Source of the DNA: Portunus trituberculatus
Taxonomy: Eukaryota; Arthropoda; Malacostraca; Decapoda; Portunidae
NCBI RefSeq assembly: GCF_017591435.1
Contig: NC_059287.1
Span: 7,691,875-7,755,874 of the forward strand
DNA length: 64,000 nucleotides
Direction: 5' to 3'
Within the stretch, counting starts at the first letter, position 1, and each line of letters opens with the position of its first letter. A program made the translations under genes and the position numbers. Of the stretch, positions 27,579 to 38,700 are shown one piece after another. Under the pieces are notes generated by a model. It made no database searches. It was not told the DNA's origin and was given only the letters and a program-made list of their open reading frames with translations.

Positions 27579-27806
27579 CTGGAAATCTTTCCTAATCTTT
27601 TCACTATCTTTGTTTTATTTATCCTATCTAATTTATGTCTAACATCTTTCTTCTGGAATGCATTTGCTACCTCACCCCTACACTCCATCCCAACTCCCCC
27701 CTCCAGACATCCACTCAGCACATCCACACCCTTCCTACTCAGATGCACACCATCCCTAGCATACAAATCCCTTCGCCCATAGAACCTATCCCATACATCC
27801 ACAAAG
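27569..27806 (-). pseudogene. LINE-B ORF1, carboxyl end with esterase D-x-x-H motif
   Basis: The segment reads VSFVDVWDRFYGR then YARDGVHLSRKGVDVLSG and ends RLGKISRCK, stopping close to the ORF2 frame. DGVH is the Asp-x-x-His motif of SGNH/GDSL esterases, known from ORF1 of CR1 elements. The rest of the domain is at 30405-31389. Confidence 0.8.
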
Positions 27807-30404
27807 CTGACAGAAATACTGTATGTTAAGATGCATATTAACAAAAAGGAGTTAACAATCATTGGAACATATGTGCCACCAAAAACAAACTCATGGACTA
27901 ACCAAGAATATAGACATGATAGATGACACACTAAGGAGTCTTACAAGAATCATTAAGGAAAGGAGAAAAGTGATATTGGTAGATTTCAACTGTAAGGAGG
28001 TAGACTGGGAAAATTATGAAAGTGGTATGGGGGAAGATGTCTGGGGAGATAGATTCCTGAACCTAATGATAGATAATTTGATGGTCCAAAGAGTAAAGGA
28101 AAACACAAGATTCAGAGGAAACGATGAGCCGGCAAGATTAGACCTAGTTTTTACAAGGGATATAGCAATTAACGATGATATAAGATACAAGTGCCCATTG
28201 GGAAAAAGTGACCATGTAATATTAAAGATGGATATAGAAGAATGAAAGGAAGATAGAGATGAATCATACAAAGGAGACTGATTAAATTACAGAAAGGCTG
28301 ATATTGAGAATCTCAAGAACTATTTTAAAAACGTAAACTGGGAGGAGATGGAAAACTCATTAACGGTTCAAGAGAAATATAACTTATTTTTGGAAATATA
28401 CAAAACTGGGGTCAGGGAATATGTTCCGAAATATAGACCTAAAGAAGAAGGAAAGAAAGATTGGTTTAATGCAAGATGTGCTAGGGCAAAGGAGAAACGA
28501 GATGGAGTATGGAAAAGGTGGAGAAGAAACAGAAATCCAGAAAATAAGGAAAAATTCAAAACAGCAAGAAATGAATATGCTAAGGTGAGAAAGGAAGAAG
28601 AAAAGAACTATGAAAAGAATATTGTCGAAAAATGTAAGGAACAACCAAAATTGTTATACAGATTCATAAATGGAAAAATAAGACAAAAAGAAACAATAGA
28701 AAGGTTAAAAGGAGAAAACAGAATGGTGGAAGACCCAAAAAGTATGGCAGAACTGTTAAATAGTAAATTTCATGAGGTCTTTACTAAGGAATCCAAATTT
28801 GAAAGACCACAGGGTAATAGAGAGACTGTCTATATGAAAGAGATTAAAGTAACCAAGCTTGAAATAAAAAAGTTGATGACGGAATTGGATGAGGAAAAGG
28901 CAATGGGACCGGATGAAGTCTCAGGCAGAATACTGAAAGAATGTAGGGAAGAACTAGCAAGTCCAATATACATCATAAAATGCTCAATAGAAAATGGAAC
29001 AGTGCCAGTGGAGTGGAAAAGAGCTGAGGTGGTTCCCATATATAAGAGTGGAAGGAAGGAAGAACCTTTAAATTACAGACCGGAATCACTAACTAGTGTA
29101 ATATGCAAGATGTGTGAAAAAGTAATAAAGAAGCAATGGATCGAGTTTCTTGAAGACAACAAAATATTATCAAATAGCCAATTTGGTTTTAGAAAAGGTC
29201 GGTCATGTGTGACAAATTTATTGAGTTTCTACTCTAGAATAGTTGATAAAGTACAAGAGAGAGAGGGATGGGTTGACTGTATTTATTTAGATCTAAAAAA
29301 GGCTTTTGATAAAGTGCCACATGAAAGATTACTATGGAAGTTAGAGGAGAAGGGTGGCTTAAAAGGAAGCACATTGAGATGGATGAAGAATTACTGAAGG
29401 GGGAGAGAAATAAGGACGATAGTTAAAGATATGAAGTCCAAGTGGAGAACAGTAGACAGCGGAGTGCCACAGGGGTCAGTATTGGCACCAATACTTTTTC
29501 TCGTATATATAAATGACATGCCAGAGGGAGTGCGGACGATGCGAAACTGTGCAGAGTCATTAAACAAAAAGAGGATTGTGAAATACTACAGGAAGACTTA
29601 AACAAGATCTGGAAATGGAGCAAAAAATGGGAGATGGAATTCAATGTGGACAAAAGCCATGTCATGGAAATGGGAAAAAGTGAAAGACGACCAGTGGGAA
29701 TCTATAAGATGGGAGATGGAGTAGAACTAGAAAAAGTAAAAAAGGAAAAGGACTTGGGAGTGACAATGAAAGAAAATAATCAACCGGTAAGCCATATTGA
29801 TAGAATTTTCAGAGAGACGTATAATTTGCTAAGGAATATTGGAGTAGCATTTCACTATATGGACAAGGAAATGATGAAGAAATTGATAAGTACTAAAATA
29901 AGACCTAGATTGGAATATGCAGGAGTTGTGTGGACTCCCATAAAAAGAAACACATAAGAAAATTAGAGAGACTACAAAAATGGCTACAAGAATGGTTCCA
30001 GAATTTAAAGGATGGCATATGAGGAGAGACTAAAGGCAATGGATCTACCAACCTTGGAGCAGAGAAGAGAGAGGGATCTGATACAAGTTTATAAATTGAT
30101 TAACGGAATGGATGAAGTGGATAATGAGAAACTGATCCTGAGAGAAGAATATGACTTTAGAAGCACAAGATCGCATAGTAAGAAACTAAGGAAGGGACGA
30201 TGTCTGAGAGATGTTAAAAAATTTAGTTTCCCACAAAGATGTGTTGAGACTTGGAACAGTTTGAGTGAGGAAGTGGTATCAGCAAAGAGTGTACATAGTT
30301 TTAAAGAAAAATTGGATAAGTGTAGATATGGAGACGGGACCACACGAGCATAAAGCTCAGGCCCTGTAAAACTACAACTAGGTAAATACAACTAGGTAAA
30401 TACA
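27807..30404 (+). mobile_element. LINE-A copy 6, 5'-truncated, inserted in LINE-B ORF1
   Basis: This plus-strand copy starts inside the endonuclease (at the CAGAAATACTG word, matching 11608 of copy 4) and ends with two AACTAGGTAAATAC units. It interrupts LINE-B ORF1 between VNGRVKG and SFVDVWDRF. No clear target duplication is visible. A few host codons appear to be missing, which suggests a small target deletion. Confidence 0.85.
27862..30353 (+). pseudogene. LINE-A copy 6 ORF2, broken at the catalytic box
   Basis: The frame carries VDFNCKEVDWENY, SDHVILKMD, the long basic linker, AMGPDEVSGRILKE, EWKRAEVVPIYKSG, FGFRKGRSCVTN and YLDLKKAFDKVPHER. A TTA to TGA change at ~29396 stops the main frame (28348-29397). 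Relative to copy 4, about 22 bases are deleted at ~29535, removing residues NSYINLF and the first base of the catalytic Ala codon. The carboxyl region resumes at 29634-30353 in other frames. It cannot encode an active RT. Confidence 0.85.
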
Positions 30405-31389
30405 TTCCTTTTACCCGACCATTCACACCAATGGCCCTAGACAACCATTCCCTGCTAACATACACACGAGGCAAGATTCCTGACACTACACACCTCCTAC
30501 CACTCTCCCTTATCTTGCCTAACATTTCCCGAAATCTTGCCACTAACTCCTCCGATCCACCTGCTCTGACATCGTTCCCACCTTCGTGCAAAACTACTAC
30601 ACCCTCCCTCTCCATCCCCCCAACCCTCTTCTGCACCTCCTCACTCACTGCCTTCACACCTGCACCAGGCATACACATGTTCGTCCTCCTATCCCTGTCT
30701 TTCCCACAGAAAGTGCTATCTAAGTACCTAACCTGAGAGTCACCCACCACATACACCTGAGGTGTGCTAAGCACAACCCTCCTCCTCCTCTCCTCTACCC
30801 CCTTCTCTTTCCTTTCACTCACCACAACCACTTCATTCACTCCACTCTCACTCTCCCCCTCCCCCTCCAACAAACCGAACCTATTTTCACACTCAACAGG
30901 TTTAGTCCTATCCTCCCTAACTGCCTCCGCTTTCCTTCCCCTCGCAACCTGCCATCTCTGTCCATCCTGACTACTATCTTTCCCAGTCTGGCTCGCCTGC
31001 TCCCTCTTCCCCACTCTGCTCTTCCCGACAGAGGGCCAAGCCACCCTGTCGCCCTCAGGAGGTCCAACCTTCGGCCTAACACTGATCTCCTGCCTAATTT
31101 TTTCCACTGCCTCCCCAAGCCTCTTAACCTCCTCCTTCAACTCAAAGATGAGAACTTCGTTTGCACTTTTCCCCTCACTTAGCTTTCTCATTTCCTCTCG
31201 CAATTCTCGGTGCTCAAGAGAAAGAACTAAATTCTCGCTCTTGAGCCTACACACCATACACTCAGAAAAGTCAACGACCTTCCTGTCATGCCCACACATC
31301 TCACACACAACAAACTCACCCAATCCCACTTCAACACTCTCTTTCACGCACTCAATCACACTCTGATATACCTCAGTAGCTACCGCCAT
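30405..31389 (-). pseudogene. LINE-B ORF1, amino and central part (coiled coil and SGNH esterase)
   Basis: The frame opens MAVATEVYQSVIECVKESVE at 31389. A Cys-rich motif CEMCGHDRKVVDFSECMVC, which could bind zinc, is followed by a heptad-rich stretch and a basic, low-complexity linker. An SGNH-type esterase then follows, with YVVGDSQVRYLD (nucleophile block) and HEGGNDVRAGG (oxyanion block), and SGILPRVYVSREW. The frame runs into LINE-A copy 6 at 30405 after GVNGRVKG. With the DGVH motif beyond the insertion, all blocks of the esterase are present. Confidence 0.85.
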
Positions 31390-31740
31390 ACCAATTTACA
31401 ATCTGTTAACTCACAAACAAATAAAAATACTTGGTGATGGCGGGGTGGGGGAACTGCGGTGGTGGGGGGCTTAAGTGAGGTCAACTAATCCTTTTTCAAG
31501 GTCAACTTGACGGTTACAAGCCTAGTCTCCTCGCTCTACCAAAATACTTTTAACTCAAACACTGATTCTAACCACTATTTCACTCTAATCTAATACTTGC
31601 AGTACACACTTTCACTTCACTAACACTCAAAAGCACCACACACAGACACCAAGCACAAACACCACTCGCTAACTATAAAAACAACAGCCAAAAATGGAGC
31701 GCACACACAACACGTCCACTCGCCACCGCAGCTACATACG
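31390..31740 (-). other. LINE-B 5'UTR region
   Basis: Non-coding sequence between the ORF1 start of LINE-B and the adjoining LINE-F fragment, including a GC-rich patch at 31435-31475. The exact 5' end of the element cannot be fixed. Confidence 0.4.
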
Positions 31741-32135
31741 TGTCGTCTGTGTCTATGTCTAGGTGCGGTGGAGAGGGAAAATAGGTCCTTGAGGGAAGAG
31801 GTTAGGAACCTGAGGAAGAGTCAGGAAAGGGAGGCCGAGGTCATCAAGGCGGGGACAGAGGGTGCTGGGAAGGCCAGGAAATATGCTAGTGTAGCTAAGG
31901 GTATGCTGCCTGCCCCAGCCAAGCCTGGGGCAGCGGCCACAGCAGACTCCATCAGAGTTAGGGGCTTCACCTACCCCTCCTGCTGGGCAAGACCCAGAGG
32001 TGGCAGTAGTGGCAGAGGTAAGGGGTGCTGAGGCCCATCCTGCTGCCAAGGAGAGGGCTGCTGTGGCGGCCCCTCCCCGAAGGGTACCCCAGGGTTACTC
32101 CTGGTTACTCACCTGGTTAGCCACCTTAGCTCCCA
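31741..32135 (+). mobile_element. LINE-F fragment (ORF1-like, coiled coil)
   Basis: An open plus-strand frame gives CLGAVERENRSLREEVRNL and KARKYASVAKGMLPAPAKPG before a stop near 32030. The leucine-zipper pattern and position among LINEs suggest an ORF1 remnant. No RT follows. Its family is unknown. Confidence 0.45.
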
Positions 32136-32323
32136 GACCAGAAAAATACAATGAAGAGTAGGAAAAAGGTAGCTAGGAAAATGGGTACGCCAGTCAACTT
32201 TAAATGTAGATTACTGGATGATTGTAATAAACTGTGAGTGGACTGGAATGTGTACCCATTGAAACTTCAGAAATGCAGGATATATTATTATGCAGCAAAC
32301 AGCAGCACATGTGTGTATGCATA

Positions 32324-35190
32324 TTACTCCACAAAGTCGTACAGAATGTCGCCTAAATGACTGTGAAGGGCTGATTTGAAGGATGGCAGCGAGTTCAGAG
32401 CAACAACATGGTCAGGCAAAGAATTCCATAAACAGACACACCGGAATGAGAAAAATCGAGATCTAAGATCCACTGAACTGTACTGGTGAGCTAATTTAAA
32501 ACGGTGTCCACGAGTATGTGCATGTGGTGTTGTGATTAATAAATCTTCTGGAGAGATAGAACACTCAGAGTGGAAGATCTTCCAGTACTTTATTATGTCA
32601 GCACGAGTAAGGCGTCCACGTACAGAGTAGAGGTCAAGAGCTAACAAACGCTCTTTGTAGGACAATCCCGTCATTCTGTCTATGTGTCGAGTCCACGACC
32701 TCTGAACACTTTCTAGCATCTTTAGGTCTCCAAGATAACATGTGTTCCATAGGCATGAACAGTATTCTAGTAGTGGTCTTACATGTGTAATAAACAATTT
32801 AGCATAAAATTCTGTGATCTACAAATAGTTGCTTTTAGTAAATTTGCTGCCAGACCTGCAGCCTTGTTAACTGTAGTTTTTATGTGCATGTGGAAGAGTA
32901 AAGAAGTGTCAACCAATACACCAAGATCCTTGTGGGCATTAACCTTTTGTATATCTGTACTATTGAGTGAGTAGGTGTTATATGGGCCTATGTCTTGCTC
33001 AGGAAAAGTGCCTCTGTTGAATCTCAGTGTGACACTCTTATCTATATTTAAAGAAAGCCCCCAGGAGTTTGATATTCTATATATAGAGTTGATATCACGT
33101 TAGCAGTTAGATATGTCAACAACTGTGTGGGTGTGCGGTAAGTTACGAATGGGCAGATAAATCTTTAGATTGTCAGCAAATATTTTGCAATCACTCTTTA
33201 TGTAAGACGGTAAGTGGTTTACATAGATAATAAAAAGTAAAGGACCGAGAACTGAACCCTGCGGTACTCCACTGGGGATTAACTTGTGACTGCTTGGGAC
33301 GCCTGTGACTGAAACAGACATTGTTCGCTGAGTGAGGAAGTCTTTGATCCACTGTAGGAGGCCACCAGAGATGCCAAGACAGGAAAGTTTTTGTAGGAGA
33401 ATAGTGTGGTTGACAACATCAAATGCTTTAGAAAAATCAAACAGAATTAAGTCTACTGTATATCCATTGTCTAGCCATGATGTGATAGAGTTGTAAGTAA
33501 GCAGTAGTTGGTCCTCAGTTGATCTCCCACTCCTGAAGCCAAACTGGTCTGTAGATAAAATGCCATTACTATTGAGATATTCTGTAAGACCGTCAACCAC
33601 TATGCGTTCAAGAGTCTTGCAACACACTGATGTTAGGCTTATTGGTCTATAGTTTAACGGCTGATGGCGGGAGGCTTTTTTGAAAATAGGAGTAATTTGA
33701 GATACTTTCCACTTCCTAGGAAGTATGCCTGTTGACATTGACTTCTTAAAAATAAGAAAGAGTGGAAAAGTTAGATTTGGGCAAGACTTTAACAGTTGAG
33801 GGTGAATACCATCTGGGCCCATACTGGAGTTAGGGTCTAGTAGAGAGAGTTTCTGACGAATGTCTTCCTGTTGTATGTCAATATGTGCTATTTGGGAGTC
33901 GCTATGTTGGTGAGGAGCAGGATACAAGTTTTGTTCTCAAAACAGAGGCAAAACTGTCAGCAAATAACTCAGCCATCTGATAACAGTCAGTAGTTAATGA
34001 TCCATCTGTTAACTTTAAAGGACTTACTGTCGGGGCACAAACTTTTTTCTTGCGCACATACTGGTGCAGAGCTTTAGGGTTATGACACAAGTTTTTTACA
34101 AGAGCCTCTTCATGTCTTTTTGGGAAATAATGTGGAAGTTTCTGAATTGAGAATTAACATGATTTAAATTATTTAAAGCAATTTGAGCTTGAGGGGAACG
34201 ACGACCATGTGTAGCTCTTTGTAATTTGTCTGATGACCATAATCTGTTTCACTCTCTTTTTAACTGGTGGGGAGGCTTGAAGGTTTTAAAAGTGGGTTTG
34301 GAAGGCTTTAGTGGTACATAGAAATCTATAAGAGGTGTGACAATGTCAAGAAACTTTTCATACATTAGATCAGATGAAAGATAAGCAAGTTCAAAATCCC
34401 AGTCAACATTGGAAAGGTAAGTGTTGATTTTATTATATTTTGCTTTATTCCATGCTCTCTTAGTGGGAACTGGAGCAGAGTCAGAGTTAGTAGAAAAGAA
34501 ATAGTCAAGTAATATAGTAACATGACCACATCCAGGCATAGGGCAGAGTGAGGTAATAGTTCCCACTGTATCAAGCTCAGATGTAAATACTAAATCTAGT
34601 GTGTTACCCGATGGGTAAAAAGTTGAGAAATTAACCCATTACTTAAGGCCAAGAGATATGAAACAATTCATAAAATGTTGAGTAGAAATGTTATAGTCCT
34701 TGTACATTGCTTCTTTCAAAGTCCAATCAATGGCTGGTAGATTGAAATCCCCCAAGATAACCACATCTTTGTTCAAACAATACTCCATAAGAAAGTTAAC
34801 CAGGAGGTCATTTTTTAAGTGTGAATAAGAAGGTGGTCTGTAGACAACTATGACGTGTAATTTAAGGGATATGAGGTAAATAACGTGTTTATTTGAACAG
34901 AAAACTGGTATGGAGACAAACTCAAGAGTGTTCCTTACATAGAATGCTACACCATGTTTATGTATTGTACCTGTAGCGTCTGTGCGAACCATGTTGTAGC
35001 CTTGAACAGAAAGTATGGCATTTGTAATTGAAGGAAGTAACCAGGTCTCTGTAACAGCAAATATGTCTACATTGTGATTAGTCAGTATGTTAGTTATGTA
35101 ATTAAGTTTGTTTGTTAGATTGTTAACGTTACATAAACAAATAATTAGTGACTTATAGCAGAAATGAACTGGACTTGAAGCTGGACTGGG
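32324..35190 (-). pseudogene. LINE-C ORF2 (endonuclease-reverse transcriptase), FADN catalytic box
   Basis: Endonuclease pieces include NKLNYITNILTNHNVDI, VTETWLLPS, KHGVAFYVRN, YRPPSY, VVILGDFNLPAIDW and a degraded histidine box near 34540. RT motifs are SMGPDGIHPQLLKSC, LNYRPISLTSVCCK, FGFRSGRSTEDQLL, FDFSKAFDVVNH and SGVPQGSVLGPLLF. The catalytic box reads FADN, not FADD. The carboxyl end includes THVRPLLEYCSCLW and LWNSLPDHVV. Breaks occur near 32800-33100, 33920, 34090-34250, 34600 and elsewhere. Confidence 0.8.
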
Positions 35191-35308
35191 AAACCCTAGT
35201 TTAAATTAGCAGCTGTGGTGGTGTTGGCTGAGGCTGCTTGGGCTCTACGTTCTGCTAATTCTTTGCGTTGCACGTATGTCAAGTCTCTGTTTATGTAAAC
35301 ATGACTGT
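35190..35308 (-). pseudogene. LINE-C ORF1, carboxyl end
   Basis: The minus-strand frame reads NSHVYINRDLTYVQRKELAE and then AQAASANTTTAANLN before a stop. YINRDLT is the usual carboxyl motif of RRM-like LINE ORF1 proteins. It is continuous with 41054-41871 if element X is removed. Confidence 0.7.
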
Positions 35309-35310
35309 TA

Positions 35311-35445
35311 GTATATCCGGTTGTGTTGGAAAATTTAATGTTGTTATTTTTTTATATAGAATCTTGGCAACTGTGTTGAAAATGTTCCAGGTAGTATTGT
35401 GAACATAGAAAAATATGTTGCCAGTTTTTTCATTTGGTCCCACAT
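35311..35445 (+). repeat. Element X left terminal inverted repeat
   Basis: It pairs with 40925-41051 inverted. Within it TGGCAAC (35365-35371) and GTTGCCA (35417-35423) are inverted with respect to each other, so each terminus could fold back on itself. Confidence 0.65.
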
Positions 35446-35718
35446 GACTTTCTACTACAGAAACTAAAGTCACTAAAATCGAGCAGTTCGATCAAGATTG
35501 GAAAAAAGCGCCTACATACATATAGGTTTAGATATGTTTCTGCATGACATTTTTGTAGTTTTTGGGGTATTGTGGCACTATAAAGGTAGGTATATAGTGA
35601 ATAAATTGTGATTTAATGTTATTCCTGTTTGGAAATGTTGAATTAATCTTCAAATATTTGTTTCTTTACAGGAGTGAATAAAAGTTCTGCGCCATCACTG
35701 TGAACAATATAAACAAAG

Positions 35719-38700
35719 ATGTCCAGCTCTGTAACTTCTGGAGAACCACCAACAAAAAGACCGTCAATTGACTTCAATCGATGTCTAAAATGCCAAGGGG
35801 AAAAATGAACGAACACTAAAAGCAAAGGAAAAGAGCTGGAAGCACTGACATGTCCTAAAAGCGAAAGTTATCAGAACTTCCTTGACACTATCGAGCTCCG
35901 AGCTGAATATGGGAATCAAGACTTCGTTCAATTAAATCAACGGATGCGCGGTTTATCAGCAGAAATCCTGAACGACAACCATGCTGTTTGGCACAGAACA
36001 TGCTATAGTGAAGTCACACACAAGGGACACACTGAGAGAGACCAGAAGCGCTATGAAAAGGCACTTACAACAAGCGACCCTGGTATGTTGTCTTACAGGA
36101 AAGGTGGGGGCCGACCCACGTCATCAACTGCCACTCTTGCGTCTGACAGAGATGCAGGTGTTGATTCGACCAATAGAAAGCTCACACGATCTCACGTGAG
36201 TGCATTTAACAGAGAACTATGCTTCTACTGCCAAGAAATCAAACACACCAAAAAACACGCCAGGGCAGGATCCACACCAGAGGAGCTTCATATATGTAGA
36301 AGTGCAGACATTGGACAATCAATCAAAAAAATTGTTGATGCCAGTGACAAAGACTTGTGGAAGCTAAACATGGCCGACATCCTTGCAGATGGAGACTTTC
36401 TTTCCAGGGACATCAGATACCACAAAAGCTGCCATACGATGCACTGGCAACGCTATTTGCAACATCCCCAAAGACCCAGTACAAAGAAGGACCATTCGAA
36501 TGAAGACACAGTGGCATTCATATCAGCTGAGATAGAATTTTTCGCCGAACTACGAGAGCGTTTGGATAATGGAGACATTATAACACTGACCGATGTTGCT
36601 GCATTGTACTCTGACATGATGTACGACCATCGAATTCCCGACAAGCAAATCTCACGACAGGCCCTCTTAGCAAAAATCGAACAAAATATTACCAATTTCA
36701 CAATCACTGATGCCAGAGGAAGGAAGCCCGCAGTGATACATTCCAGGGAATCTGGTCGGTCTGCCATAGACCAGGCAATGGAGGAGAGAGACCTGAAAGC
36801 AGACATAACAGCAATCTACCGCTGCTCAAAGGTCATCAGACAAGCAGTGCTACAGACCACAAAAAAGAACATCCGTGGTCCTTTGATGGTTCTTTAGTTG
36901 GATGTGGCGAAGCTGGTGTTCCAGCTGAACTAATGACATTAATGCGATGGATCTTGCAAGGGGCAAAAGCTGCAACAACAGAGACATGTACTGAACTGTT
37001 GCATAAATCATGTCTCGTTCTGTCTCAATCCATCGTACAGGCTTGCAAGACAGACCGACAAGTGGCACTCATCCCACTTTCATCTGACTCCAGATTTCGT
37101 AATACGTTTGAAAGCCCTTATGCTATAGGACTCTCGTTATACATGTACCACAACTTTCGAAGTCAGAAGGCGGTGTCTCTGCTGAACATGTGTGGCGCTG
37201 GGATTTCATATGATAGAGTCACAACAATATGTGACACCATCGCCCATGCTGTTGCCAAGAATATCAAAGAGTATGGTGTATATGTACCACCAGGTCTTCT
37301 GCGCAATAAGAGGATACGGGCTTCACTGGACAATGTCGACAAAAAAGTGGACACCCCAGACGGAAAAGGAAGTTTCCATGGAACGACAATGGCAGTATAT
37401 CAGCGATCAGGTCAAGGCGAAACAGTGGTCAAACCTGTGCAGTTCAGTGAGAGTCCAACGTCTGAGTCTCTACATGATGTGCCACCCACCATACTCAACT
37501 TGGCTACATGTGACATAGAAGGCAGTCCAAAGCCCAGGACCAGCCCACACTATAGCAGCTACAAGATTGGGGTGTATGACGAGTATTACATGAGATCACA
37601 AAGCAGTGACATACAGTGGATGGTGGCACGCTTCTTTAATAGACCTGGCGTCCAGGAGCTTGGCTCAGAAGTATCCCCAGGAGACAATGATGAACGCGAA
37701 GATCAACCAACAACTGACAGGTTAAACAAGAGACAGTTTGTGCCTGTTTGGTCTGCTTACAACTCTCTCACCCACGTGCCACTAGCTACAGATGCTCCCG
37801 CAGTAATTGATCAAGCCTTTGGTCTTCCAATCATCAAAGCTCCTGCTCATGAATGGTCCACTTTAGTTACATCTCTGGAGAACTTGTATAGGTTGAATGA
37901 GCTTGTGACTGGCCCAGACAACAAACTGGTGGTAACCATGGAAATGGACCTGTATAAACGAGCTCTAAAACTCCCATACCTGGATCCGCAGTACAAGGAC
38001 AAATGGGTGTTATGCCCTGGCGGGTTCCACACAGTGTTGTGTTCCTTGAGGTGCTTAGGCAGGACGATTGAGGGGAGCGGTATTGATGATGCATGGCAGG
38101 AAGCAGACCTATGGTTTAGTGCATTCTTGGATGACCACCCGACAGTGTGTGATTCACTACGTTCAGCTGCACAAGAATTGACCGACGCATGCAAGGCCAA
38201 TTTTGAAGTCCGTACGGCACACCAAACATTTGCAATGAAGCTGGAGTCCATGAACCTTGAAAAGCAGCTTCGTGACTATGATGACGCTCATGACCAAGAT
38301 CCAATGTACAAGTGGGCGCGTATGTACATGAAACAGGTGATGGTTCTGCTGCAGTTCCAACGCGCTACACGTGAGGGTAACTGGTTTCTCTACTTGTCAG
38401 CACTAGAAAAGCTCTGTGTCTACTTCTTCGCGTACAATAGATTGGATTATGCAGAACATACCCGAATACATAGCTCGAATGCAAGAGATACAAACCACAG
38501 ATCCAATGATTTGGCAAGAGTTTGTAAATGGTGACTTCACAGTGAATACAAGCAACACTATCCCGTTCACTCGTATTGCAGTAGACCAGGCAATGGAGCA
38601 TCAAAATAAATCTACCAAAGGTCAAGGAGGAATCTCTGGAATAACATCAAACCCAAAGACTTTGCTGAAGTTCTGTCTCACTGGTCCTGAGTTGGCACGC

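Larger units (their letters stand above)
24481..27806 (-). mobile_element. LINE-B (CR1), 3' part: ORF2 and end of ORF1
   Basis: This is the main body of a CR1 LINE on the minus strand. It continues upstream at 30405-31740 after removal of the LINE-A copy 6 insertion. The 3' UTR is ~24750-24480. Few inactivating changes are present, so it is relatively young. Confidence 0.85.
32140..35308 (-). mobile_element. LINE-C, ORF2 and 3' part
   Basis: This minus-strand CR1/L2-like LINE continues upstream at 41054-41980 after the element X insertion. The 3' UTR is about 32330-32140. Confidence 0.8.
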
